Shown: positions 37,183 to 45,641 of the stretch, one piece after another | Layout: every line of letters starts with the position of its first letter | Numbering within the stretch: position 1 is the first letter of the stretch | NCBI RefSeq assembly: GCF_000959445.1 | Contig: NZ_CP009630.1 | Coordinates: 2,108,001-2,172,000 of the forward strand | From: Burkholderia vietnamiensis LMG 10929 | GTDB taxonomy: Bacteria > Pseudomonadota > Gammaproteobacteria > Burkholderiales > Burkholderiaceae | Reading direction: 5' to 3' | DNA: 64,000 nt | Notes under the pieces: model-generated | Told to the model about the DNA's origin: nothing | Seen by the model: the letters and a program-made list of their open reading frames with translations, nothing else | The model's database searches: none | Made by a program: the position numbers and the translations under genes

Positions 37183-39162
37183 ATGCGCCTCGGAGTCTGT
37201 TACTACCCGGAACACTGGCCGGAATCGATGTGGGCCGACGACGCCCGCCGCATGAAGGCGCTCGGCATCGCGCAGGTGCGGATCGGCGAATTCGCATGGA
37301 GCCGCATCGAGCCGTCGCCGGGCGAATACGCGTGGGGCTGGCTCGACCGCGCGATCGACGTGCTCGGCGCGGCCGGCCTCGAGATCGTGATGTGCACGCC
37401 GACGGCGACGCCGCCGAAATGGCTCGTCGATCGTCATCCCGACATCCTCGCGATCGGTGCCGACGGCCTGCCGCGCAAGTTCGGCTCGCGCCGCCATTAC
37501 GACTTCTCGTCGCCGACCTATCTGGAAGCGTCGCGCCGCATCTGCACTGCGGTGGCCGAACGCTACGGCCGCCATCCGGCCGTGCGCTACTGGCAGACCG
37601 ACAACGAGCTCGGCTGCCACCAGACCGTCGTCAGCTACTCGCCGGCCGCGCTCCTGCGTTTTCGCGCCTGGCTGAAGGCGCGCTACGGCACGATCGACGC
37701 GCTGAACCGCGCGTGGGGCACCGTGTTCTGGAGCATGGAGTACCGGCATTTCGACGAGGTCGATGCGCCGGTGGGCACCGTGACCGAAGCGCATCCGTCG
37801 CATCGCCTCGACTACCGCCGCTTCGCGTCCGACGAGCTGGCGCGCTATCACCGGATGCAGGTCGACGTGATCCGCGCGCATTCGCCGGGCCGCCCCGTCG
37901 CGCACAACTTCATGCAGCTGTTCACCGAGTTCGACCACTATGCGGTCGCGCGCGACCTCGACGTCGCGACCTGGGACAGCTATCCGCTCGGCGCGCTGGA
38001 GGAGCTGTGGTTCGCGCCCGACGTGAAGGCGCGCTGGCTGCGCACCGGCCACCCGGACTTCGCATCGTTCAATCACGACCTGTATCGCGGCATGTCGAAG
38101 CAGCCGTTCTGGGTGATGGAGCAGCAGCCGGGCCCGGTGAACTGGGCGCACTGGAACCCGGCGCCGCTGCCGGGGATGGTGCGTCTCTGGAGCTGGGAAG
38201 CGTTCGCGCACGGCGCCGGCTGCGTGTCGTATTTCCGCTGGCGGCAGGCGCCGTTCGCGCAGGAGCAGATGCACGCGGGCCTGCACACGCCCGACGATCG
38301 GCTCGACGAAGGCGGCCGCGAAGCGCAGCGGGTCGCGGGCGAAATCGCCGCCGTGCTCGACGCCGATGCCGACGGCGCGGTGCGCGCCCCCGTCGCGCTC
38401 GTGTTCGACTACGAAGCGAAGTGGCTGCTCGAAGTCCAGCCGCAGGGCGCCGATTTCCACTACCCGCGCTTCGCGTTCGAGTATTACTCGGCGCTGCGCG
38501 CGCTCGGCCTCGACGTCGACATCGTCTCGGCGCACGCGCCGCTCGACGGCTACCGGCTCGTCGTCGTGCCGCCGCTGCCCGTCGTGCCGGACGACTTCGC
38601 GGCGCGGCTCGCCGCCTCGGGCGCGCATGCCGTGTTCGGCCCGCGCACCGGATCGAAGACCGTCGACCTGCAGATTCCGCCGGCGCTGCCGCCCGGCCCG
38701 CTCGCGTCGCTCCTGCCGTTGCGCGTGTGGCGCGTCGAATCGCTGCGCCCGAACGTGACCGAGCGCATCGACGGCGCGCTGCGCGACGGCTCGCCGCTGA
38801 GCGGCGACGCGCGCCACTGGCGCGACCTCGTCGAGCTGCACGACGAGGCGCGCAGCGTCGTGCACGCGCGCTTCGCCGACGGCCATCCCGCGTGGGTGTC
38901 GCACGGCGCGTTTCACTATTGGGCCGCGCTGTTCGACGATGCGACCGCGTTGCGCGGGTTCGCCGACGTCGCGGCCGAAGCGGGCCTCACGCCGACGCCG
39001 CTTGGCGACGACGTGCGCGTGAGCCGGCGCGGCGGCCTGACCTACGTGTTCAACTACGGCAGCACACCGCACACGATCGATGCGGTGGCGCCGTCCGCGT
39101 TCGTGGTCGGCGCCGCGCAGGTCGAGCCGCAAGGCGTCGCCGTGTATCGAAGCCGTCCGTAG
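37183..39162 (+). CDS. Beta-galactosidase, GH42
   Basis: A 659-residue family 42 glycosidase, no signal peptide, so cytoplasmic. It starts with the family opening [23 protein letters not shown]. The acid/base glutamate is E142 in WQTDNELGC and the nucleophile is E313 in [13 protein letters not shown]. The trimerisation and C-terminal beta domains follow; total length matches the family. It starts 9 bp after the ATPase stop. The operon would import beta-galactosides (galacto-oligosaccharides, galactan fragments) and hydrolyse them inside the cell. Confidence 0.94.
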   Translation: MRLGVCYYPEHWPESMWADDARRMKALGIAQVRIGEFAWSRIEPSPGEYAWGWLDRAIDVLGAAGLEIVMCTPTATPPKWLVDRHPDILAIGADGLPRKFGSRRHYDFSSPTYLEASRRICTAVAERYGRHPAVRYWQTDNELGCHQTVVSYSPAALLRFRAWLKARYGTIDALNRAWGTVFWSMEYRHFDEVDAPVGTVTEAHPSHRLDYRRFASDELARYHRMQVDVIRAHSPGRPVAHNFMQLFTEFDHYAVARDLDVATWDSYPLGALEELWFAPDVKARWLRTGHPDFASFNHDLYRGMSKQPFWVMEQQPGPVNWAHWNPAPLPGMVRLWSWEAFAHGAGCVSYFRWRQAPFAQEQMHAGLHTPDDRLDEGGREAQRVAGEIAAVLDADADGAVRAPVALVFDYEAKWLLEVQPQGADFHYPRFAFEYYSALRALGLDVDIVSAHAPLDGYRLVVVPPLPVVPDDFAARLAASGAHAVFGPRTGSKTVDLQIPPALPPGPLASLLPLRVWRVESLRPNVTERIDGALRDGSPLSGDARHWRDLVELHDEARSVVHARFADGHPAWVSHGAFHYWAALFDDATALRGFADVAAEAGLTPTPLGDDVRVSRRGGLTYVFNYGSTPHTIDAVAPSAFVVGAAQVEPQGVAVYRSRP

Positions 39163-39220
39163 CATCGCCCCCGGCGCACGCGCCGGTCACGCACAACGAC
39201 ATACAGGAATGGAGACAGAC

Positions 39221-40480
39221 ATGACACATCGCCCCCTTCGCGTCGCCGCCCGGCTGGCGAGCGCCGCCGCCATCGCGTTCGCCTCGCTCGGCGCCGCGGC
39301 GCCCGCCGACGCCGGCACGCTGACGATCAACATCGCGTTCAAGGGCGCGAGCCAGCGCGCGGTCTGGCAGTCGACCATCGACGCGTTCCACAAGGCGCAT
39401 CCGGACATCGACGTGAAGCCCACCTACGTCGACGAGGAAGCGTACAAGGTGCAGCTTCCCGCATGGCTCACCACCGTCGCGCCCGATGTCGTCAATTGGC
39501 ACGCAGGCGAACGGATGGCGTACTACGCGCGGCGCGGGCTGTTCGAGGACCTGAGCGGCGACTGGAAGAAGAACGGCTGGGATGCGATGTACGCGTCGAC
39601 GCGCAGCGCATCGTCGTACAACGGCAAGCAGTACGCGGCGCCGACCGTCTACTACTCGTGGGGCCTCTTTTATCGCAAGGACCTGTTCGGCAAGGTCGGC
39701 ATCGCCGACGAGCCGAAGACCTGGGACCAGTTTCTCGATGCGTGCAAGAAGCTGAAGGCGGCCGGCATCACGCCGATCGCGGTGGGCGGCCGCGACGCAT
39801 GGACGCTCGCCGGCTGGTTCGACTATCTGGACCTGCGCCTGAACGGCAACGCGTTCCACCAGCAGTTGATGGCCGGCGACGTGCCGTACACCGACGCGCG
39901 CGTGAAGAAGGTCTACACGACGTGGAAGTCGCTGATCGACGCGGGCTACTTCATCGACAACGCGCTGTCCTACGATCTCGACGGCGCGCAGCCGTTCCTG
40001 TTCCAGGGCAAGGCCGCGATGATGCTGATGGGCACCTTCATCGCGGCGGGCTTTCCGCCGAACGTGAAGCAGGAGATGGGCTATTACCGCTTCCCCATCA
40101 TCGACCCGAAGGTGCCGACCGCCGAGGACGGCCCGGTCGAATCGCTGCACATCCCGACCAAGGCGAAGAACAAGGCCGATGCGCATACGTTCCTCGCGTT
40201 CGTCGAGACGCCGGAGATGGGCGCGAAGCTCGCGGAAGGGCTCGGCTCGTTGTCGGCGAACAGCAAGTCGCCGGAGCCGGCCGATCCGATCTCGCGGATC
40301 GGTTTCCGAATCCTCGCCGACACCAAGGGCGGCGTCGCGCAGTTCTACGATCGCGACATGACGAAGGAAATGGCCGACGAAGGGATGAAGGCGATGCAGC
40401 AGTTCGTCTCGAACCCCGCGCAGCTCGACAGCGTGCTCGCGCAGCTCGAGCAGACCCGCAAGCGGATCTACAAGAAGTAA
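39221..40480 (+). CDS. Sugar ABC transporter substrate-binding protein (CUT1)
   Basis: A 419-residue periplasmic binding protein. The signal peptide covers about residues 1-31, ending PADAG. The mature protein opens LTINIAFKGASQRAVWQSTI and contains APDVVNWHAGERMAYYA, the typical ligand-cleft region of cluster-B binding proteins. GKAAMMLMGTFIAAGFP is another family landmark. The ATG at 39221 follows GGAGAC; an in-frame ATG at 39209 would add four residues. It presents the galactoside to the two downstream permeases. Confidence 0.92.
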   Translation: MTHRPLRVAARLASAAAIAFASLGAAAPADAGTLTINIAFKGASQRAVWQSTIDAFHKAHPDIDVKPTYVDEEAYKVQLPAWLTTVAPDVVNWHAGERMAYYARRGLFEDLSGDWKKNGWDAMYASTRSASSYNGKQYAAPTVYYSWGLFYRKDLFGKVGIADEPKTWDQFLDACKKLKAAGITPIAVGGRDAWTLAGWFDYLDLRLNGNAFHQQLMAGDVPYTDARVKKVYTTWKSLIDAGYFIDNALSYDLDGAQPFLFQGKAAMMLMGTFIAAGFPPNVKQEMGYYRFPIIDPKVPTAEDGPVESLHIPTKAKNKADAHTFLAFVETPEMGAKLAEGLGSLSANSKSPEPADPISRIGFRILADTKGGVAQFYDRDMTKEMADEGMKAMQQFVSNPAQLDSVLAQLEQTRKRIYKK

Positions 40481-40538
40481 CCGTGCGACCCGTGCGGCGG
40501 CCCCGCGCCGCCGCATCCGTTGTTTCAGGAGGCTTGCC

Positions 40539-41495
40539 GTGTCCAGTCCGACCACGTCCCGATCCGTTCGAACGCCTGCCGGCGGGGCCGCCGCACCGCC
40601 GGCGCGCGGGCCGAGCGCCGCGCTGCCCGCGCGCCGCCCGTCGCCTGCCGCGCGGCGGCAGCGGCGCGCCGCCTGGCTGTTTCTCGCGCCGGCCTGCGCG
40701 ATGGTGGCCGTCTATGTGATCTGGCCGATCCTGTCGACGCTGTGGTTGAGCCTGTGCAACTGGGACGGGATGACCGAGCGCACCTTCGTCGGCCTCGCGA
40801 ACTACGCCGAGCTGCTGCACGCGCCGACGTTCTACACCGCGCTGCGCAACAACGTGATCTGGCTCGCGATGTTCATGCTCGCGCCGCCGCTCGGCCTCGC
40901 GCTGGCGCTGTACCTGAATCAGGCCGTGGCCGGCATCCGGCTCGTGAAGTCGCTGTTCTTCGCGCCGTTCGTGCTGTCGGGCGTGGTCGTCGGGCTGATC
41001 TTCTCGTGGTTCTACGATCCGACCTTCGGGCTGCTCGCGCTGATCGCCGGGCACGGCATTCCGGTGCTCGGCGATGCGCGCTACGCGACGTTCGGCATCG
41101 TGCTCGCCGCACTGTGGCCGCAGACCGCGTACTGCATGATCCTGTACCTCACCGGCCTCACGTCGGTGAACCCCGAGCAGATCGAAGCGGCGCGCATGGA
41201 AGGCGCGCGCGGCTTCGCGCTGCTGTGGCACGTCGTGCTGCCGCAGTTGCGGCCGACCACGTTCATGGCGATCGTCGTCACGGTGATCGGCGCGCTGCGC
41301 AGCTTCGACCTGATCTCGGTGATGACGGGCGGCGGCCCGTTCGAGAGTTCGACCGTGCTCGCGTATTACATGTACGACCAGGCGATCAAGTACTACCGGC
41401 TCGGCTATTCCGCGTCGATCGCGGTCGTGCTGTTCGCGATCATGCTCGTCTACATCGTGTTCCAGTTGCGCCGCATGCTGCGCAACGAGCAGTGA
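40539..41495 (+). CDS. Sugar ABC transporter permease (MalF/UgpA type)
   Basis: A 318-residue permease with six predicted membrane segments after a proline/alanine-rich N-terminal tail of about 45 residues. The EAA loop that docks the ATPase is EQIEAARMEGARGFALLWHV. The start is GTG at 40539 with AGGAGG at 40527-40532. Together with the next gene it forms the heterodimeric channel of the galactoside importer. Confidence 0.92.
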   Translation: MSSPTTSRSVRTPAGGAAAPPARGPSAALPARRPSPAARRQRRAAWLFLAPACAMVAVYVIWPILSTLWLSLCNWDGMTERTFVGLANYAELLHAPTFYTALRNNVIWLAMFMLAPPLGLALALYLNQAVAGIRLVKSLFFAPFVLSGVVVGLIFSWFYDPTFGLLALIAGHGIPVLGDARYATFGIVLAALWPQTAYCMILYLTGLTSVNPEQIEAARMEGARGFALLWHVVLPQLRPTTFMAIVVTVIGALRSFDLISVMTGGGPFESSTVLAYYMYDQAIKYYRLGYSASIAVVLFAIMLVYIVFQLRRMLRNEQ

Positions 41496-41515
41496 CTTTC
41501 GGGAGTTCACTCATC

Positions 41516-42367
41516 ATGTTTCCGACACCCGTTGCCCAGTGGAAGCCGGTATCGCGCCGGCTGTACAAGCTGTCGCTGCCCGTCGCGCTCGTGATCTGGC
41601 TGCTGCCGATGATCGCCGTGTTCGTCACGTCGGTGCGCTCAACCGAGGAGCTGGTCGAAGGCCACTACTGGGGCTGGCCGCGGCATTTCTCGATGATCGA
41701 GAACTATCGCGATGCGCTGACCACGTCGCCGATGCTGCATTACTTCTGGAACAGCGTGCAGATCACGGTGCCGTCGGTGCTCGGCTCGATCGCGCTCGCG
41801 GCGATGGCCGGCTTCGCGCTCGCGACGTATCGGTTTCGCGGCAATACCGCATTGTTCGGCACGTTCGTCGCGGGAAATTTCGTGCCGGTGCAGGTGCTGA
41901 TGATTCCGGTGCGCGATCTGTCGCTGCGGCTCGGGGTGTTCAATACGGTCGAGGCGCTGATCCTGTTTCACGTCGCGTTTCAGACGGGCTTTTGCACGCT
42001 GTTTCTGCGCAACTTCATCAAGCAGCTGCCGTTCGAGCTGATCGAGGCGGCGCGCATCGAAGGCGCGGGCGAGTGGACGGTGTTCTGGCGGATCGTTCTG
42101 CCGTTGATCCGGCCGGCGTTGGCCGCGCTCGCGATTCTGGTGTTCACGTTCGTGTGGAACGACTACTTCTGGGCGCTGTGCCTCACGCAAGGCGACGAGG
42201 CCGCGCCGATCACGGCGGGCGTCGCGGCGCTGAAGGGGCAATGGACGACGTCGTGGAACCTCGTGTCGGCCGGGTCGATCCTCGCGGCGTTGCCGTCGGT
42301 CGCGATGTTCTTCGCGATGCAGAAGCACTTCGTCGCGGGGCTGACGTTCGGGGCGACGAAGGGGTGA
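41516..42367 (+). CDS. Sugar ABC transporter permease (MalG/UgpE type)
   Basis: A 283-residue permease with six membrane segments. The EAA loop is FELIEAARIEGAGEWTVFWR. The ATG at 41516 is preceded by GGGAG and lies 20 bp after the first permease stop. It is the last gene of the operon. A GC-rich hexamer/heptamer repeat and then an intrinsic terminator follow. Confidence 0.92.
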   Translation: MFPTPVAQWKPVSRRLYKLSLPVALVIWLLPMIAVFVTSVRSTEELVEGHYWGWPRHFSMIENYRDALTTSPMLHYFWNSVQITVPSVLGSIALAAMAGFALATYRFRGNTALFGTFVAGNFVPVQVLMIPVRDLSLRLGVFNTVEALILFHVAFQTGFCTLFLRNFIKQLPFELIEAARIEGAGEWTVFWRIVLPLIRPALAALAILVFTFVWNDYFWALCLTQGDEAAPITAGVAALKGQWTTSWNLVSAGSILAALPSVAMFFAMQKHFVAGLTFGATKG

Positions 42368-42369
42368 GG

Positions 42370-42465
42370 GTGGCGCGGTGCGCGGTGCGCGGTGCGCGGT
42401 GGCGGTGGCGGTGCGCGGTGGCGGTGCGCGGTGGCGGTGGCGGTGCGCGGTGGCGGTGGCGGTCG
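42370..42465. repeat. GTGGCG/GTGCGCG microsatellite
   Basis: About 95 bp of interleaved GTGCGCG heptamers and GTGGCG hexamers directly after the permease stop and before the terminator. It is non-coding and probably slippage-prone. Confidence 0.85.
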
Positions 42466-42499
42466 CAGATCAGGAGTTCGTCCTCTTCATCGAGAGGTT

Positions 42500-42521
42500 G
42501 CCCGCTTCGGCGGGCTTTTTT
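42500..42521 (+). terminator. Intrinsic terminator of the galactoside operon
   Basis: GCCCGC-TTCG-GCGGGC stem-loop followed by six T residues (42516-42521), about 130 bp after the last permease gene. Confidence 0.85.
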
Positions 42522-42672
42522 CTGGCGATCCGGGGAACGTTATCGATTTTCGACCGAGGACACCAGAGTAACTGTTGAGCGCTATCACGAAGCCACGCTA
42601 GCCAATTGCTACTCATGTCTGCGGCCGACCGTACACACATTCTTGAAATTGTCCGTACATCCCGATGCTACG

Positions 42673-43353
42673 TCAGTAATGGAAGCCATGACTTCTTACA
42701 CCATCGGAGTCCCCTCTCATTCCACGATAAAAATCCGATAATCCCAGCAATTTCATGATTTTTTTCGTCCTCAAAACTCCGAACAATTCATCCCTTAAGG
42801 TCGCAAGAAAAAACAGTGTGCTGATGGAAATAGTCGCCACAAACAACATGCAGATCACCAAACGCAGTTCATTCCACGAATTTATCGCGAATGAAAATAA
42901 TATCAACGCGCCAAAAAATAGTATCGTATTCACTATCAAAAACATGTAGAAAACCATCTTGCCAAAGCCATTTTTCAACACTTCGGGCAGGCCCGGCGCG
43001 AACACGATAACCCGCTGCTCGGGATTATTTACTGCGACCAGATGGCCCTCGCCTTTAAAGACAACTGCAACTTTATCCCCATCCTTGAAGGGAACCGTCT
43101 CAAACCATCCACGCATTAGCTTCCCGGCCATCTCCATCTCGATCCAATACCCTTCAGGCAACTTCGGGCGTGCCCTATCGGAATCATTTGCTATCGCACT
43201 GTTTAGCGCCATCGCATCATCGCCGATCGCCGCAAGCATCAAAGGCGCGACTTCCCTAGCCACATCTTCGAAATCACCAAATTTAGATCGTTGATAGTGG
43301 GCGCGCGTTGAGCGCAGGTTCGATACAACGCAACCAAGCGAATGAAAAATCAT
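42673..43353 (-). CDS. AT-rich orphan membrane protein, putative type VI effector-like family
   Basis: A 226-residue protein with markedly lower GC than every neighbour. The N-terminal half is soluble and contains WIEMEMAGKLMRGWFETVPF followed by KDGDKVAVVFKG, a short beta-rich module. Two hydrophobic segments follow (MVFYMFLIVNTILFFGALIL and LVICMLFVATISISTLFFL), then a 45-residue charged tail. The RGW..PF..GD.V.VV pattern plus twin helices resembles a family that databases label putative type VI secretion system effector; I base this on recollection only. No VgrG, PAAR or immunity gene is adjacent, so function is open. Composition suggests horizontal acquisition. Confidence 0.7.
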   Translation of the reverse strand: MIFHSLGCVVSNLRSTRAHYQRSKFGDFEDVAREVAPLMLAAIGDDAMALNSAIANDSDRARPKLPEGYWIEMEMAGKLMRGWFETVPFKDGDKVAVVFKGEGHLVAVNNPEQRVIVFAPGLPEVLKNGFGKMVFYMFLIVNTILFFGALILFSFAINSWNELRLVICMLFVATISISTLFFLATLRDELFGVLRTKKIMKLLGLSDFYRGMRGDSDGVRSHGFHY

Positions 43354-43755
43354 TGTTCCTCCCAGCGATGGCGGCGACTTATTTTACTGTTGCAGCGCAG
43401 CTTGAAGAGCGATGCACGCATACGGACCAAGTTAATGCGGCGGTGCCACCAGTCGAGGACGGCGGGAGGTATCAGCATCCCCGACGGCGCGACACGCCTC
43501 TGCGATACACCTCGGCGCAGCTACGGAAACGCGCCGCGCGTGACTCGACTGCGATGGCATAGCGCATCGCAATTCGCTGGGTACATGCTTGTCCGCGCGC
43601 TGGGTGGCGGCTGGAATGTCCCGGCATGAATTTGGCGTCCGCATCGGTAGCATCCCGGGGCACTCGACGGCCTGCGCTAGCGGGCATCACCGTGGCCCGC
43701 CCAAACAACACCACACCGCACCGCCATCACCGGCCGCTCACCATCGACATCCGCA
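43354..43755. other. Gene-free stretch next to AT-rich gene
   Basis: A stretch of 402 bp with no credible coding frame on either strand, no repeat and no terminator recognised. It marks the return from AT-rich to normal composition. Confidence 0.5.
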
Positions 43756-43944
43756 TCAGCGACGCGTCATATCGACGGACAGGATTTCGAACCCCGGTTC
43801 GGCGTGTTCGTTCGCCGCCGCGAGTGCTTCGTCGTAGGACAAAAAGGACATGGCGTCCTCGATCACGGGCGCGAGGCCGATGTCGCCGTCCTCGCCGGTG
43901 CAGAGGAATTGCTCGCCGGTTTTAACCACGTAGATGTTCGCCAT
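43756..43944 (-). CDS. Small protein of unknown function
   Basis: A 62-residue acidic protein starting ANIYVVKTGEQFLCTGEDGD and ending EPGFEILSVDMTRR. I do not recognise the family. The composition (hydrophobic strands alternating with acidic turns) looks like a genuine small folded protein, and the codon third positions fit the genome. The start at 43944 (with GAGG upstream) is chosen over an ATG seven codons earlier at 43965, which also has a GGAAG site. It is isolated between the AT-rich gene and the helicase. Confidence 0.6.
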   Translation of the reverse strand: MANIYVVKTGEQFLCTGEDGDIGLAPVIEDAMSFLSYDEALAAANEHAEPGFEILSVDMTRR

Positions 43945-44120
43945 GTGGCCCTCGATGGTTTGCATGGGGGAACTTCCAGTCTAGCTGTCATGGTCCGGTT
44001 CGCAACTTCGACGGCAGGCCGGCCAGCCGGATTGCCGCCGCTGCCTGGAAGAACCTTGCGCCCGTATGTACCCGCCGCAACGCGTACGAGCCTTCGCCCG
44101 AACGCGGATCAGCAACAGGC

Positions 44121-45572
44121 TCAGCCTTTGCCGCGCCCACCCGTCGCTTTGCCCGCCGAGCCCGAACCACCGCCCGGCTTGCCGCCCGATTTACCGCGCG
44201 GCTTCTGCACGCTGAACGGGCTGCCGCTGATCACGCTTTTCGCGCCTTTCCCGCTTGCCGCACCCGCGCCGCCCGCGCGCTTCGCCCCCGGCTTGCCGCT
44301 CCCTTCCCCACTCCGCGGCCGCGCCTGCTTGCCCGGCATCGGCTTGGCGGCCGGCGCGGCCTGCAACACTTTCGGCTTCTTCGGCTTTTTCGGTTTCTTG
44401 ATGAGCTGGCCCGTCGCGCTGGTTTCCGGCACGCGATGCTCGGCTTCGAATCCAGGCTCTTCCTCGCGGCGCAACGTCTTGCCGATCAGCGCCTCGATCG
44501 CAGCCAATTGCGGCGCTTCGTCCGCGCACACGAGCGACACCGCGACGCCGCTCGCACCCGCACGCCCGGTCCGGCCGATGCGGTGCACATAGTCCTGCGC
44601 GACGATCGGCAGATCGACGTTGATCACCATCGGCAGATCGTCGATGTCGAGGCCGCGCGCCGCCACATCGGTGGCGACGAGCATCTGCACGTCGCGCGCC
44701 TTGAAGCGCTCGAGCGCGCACAGACGCGCCGGCTGCGGCTTGTCGCCGTGAATGGTGTCGACCGCATAGCCGGCCTCGTCGAGCATGGCCGCCAGGTAAT
44801 CGACGCCCGCGCGCGTCTTGACGAACACCAGCGCGTGCTCCCACTTGTTCTCCGCCACCAGATGCATGAACAGTTCCGGCTTGTTGCGCTTGTCCACCGG
44901 CACCACCCACTGCTTGATCCGGCTGGCCGTCGTGTTCGGCGGGCTCACGCTGATGTTGACGGGGTTGCGCAGAATGGTCGCCGCCATCGCGCGGATGTCG
45001 TCGGTGAACGTCGCGGAGAACAGCAAGGTCTGACGCCGGGCCGGCAATGCGGCGAACACGGCGTTGAGCTCGCGGGCAAAGCCGAGGTCGAGCATGCGGT
45101 CGGCTTCGTCGAGCACCAGCGTTTCCACCTGATCGAACTGCACCGCGTTCTGGCGGTTCAGGTCCAGCAGACGGCCCGGCGTGGCGACCAGCACGTCCAC
45201 GCCTTTGCGCAGCTTCATCATCTGCGGGTTGATGCTGACGCCGCCGTACGCGGCCAGAAAGCGCAGGTCCAGGCCCTTGCCGTATTCGACGAAGCTCTGC
45301 AGCACCTGCTCGGCCAGCTCGCGCGTCGGCACGAGGACCAGCACGCGCGCGCGGTTGCTCGACACCGCCGGGCCATGCTGCACCAGCCGCTGCAGCAACG
45401 GCAGCGCAAAGCCGGCAGTTTTTCCGGTGCCGGTTTGTGCCGCGGCCATCACGTCCTTGCCGCCGAGCACCGCAGGAATCGCGTTGGCCTGCACCGGCGT
45501 CGGTGTCTGGTAGTTGAGATCCTGCAGAGTGCGCAGCAGAGGATCGATCAGGCCAAGCGAGGCGAAGGACAT
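44121..45572 (-). CDS. rhlE: DEAD-box RNA helicase (RhlE type)
   Basis: A 483-residue helicase. In order: Q motif TPTPVQ, motif I AAQTGTGKT, Ia PTRELAEQ, Ib TPGRLLDL, II VLDEADRMLD, III SATF, V ARGLDIDDLP and VI HRIGRTGRAG. The last 120 residues are a basic, glycine/lysine-rich tail (QLIKKPKKPKKPK and several GG runs), typical of RhlE-like proteins and likely to bind RNA non-specifically. It unwinds RNA duplexes in ribosome assembly or decay. It is transcribed alone. Confidence 0.93.
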   Translation of the reverse strand: MSFASLGLIDPLLRTLQDLNYQTPTPVQANAIPAVLGGKDVMAAAQTGTGKTAGFALPLLQRLVQHGPAVSSNRARVLVLVPTRELAEQVLQSFVEYGKGLDLRFLAAYGGVSINPQMMKLRKGVDVLVATPGRLLDLNRQNAVQFDQVETLVLDEADRMLDLGFARELNAVFAALPARRQTLLFSATFTDDIRAMAATILRNPVNISVSPPNTTASRIKQWVVPVDKRNKPELFMHLVAENKWEHALVFVKTRAGVDYLAAMLDEAGYAVDTIHGDKPQPARLCALERFKARDVQMLVATDVAARGLDIDDLPMVINVDLPIVAQDYVHRIGRTGRAGASGVAVSLVCADEAPQLAAIEALIGKTLRREEEPGFEAEHRVPETSATGQLIKKPKKPKKPKVLQAAPAAKPMPGKQARPRSGEGSGKPGAKRAGGAGAASGKGAKSVISGSPFSVQKPRGKSGGKPGGGSGSAGKATGGRGKG

Positions 45573-45641
45573 GGACGTATTCCGGGCTAAAACCGCAATT
45601 CTAGCGGTTGCCGCGCCGCCGGCCCGCGGCTGCGCGCATTC

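Noticed and set aside
36004..39165. A 1053-codon minus-strand frame opposite the ABC ATPase and GH42 genes
   Set aside because: Composition is that of a GC-rich shadow frame; the plus-strand genes carry Walker and GH42 catalytic motifs.
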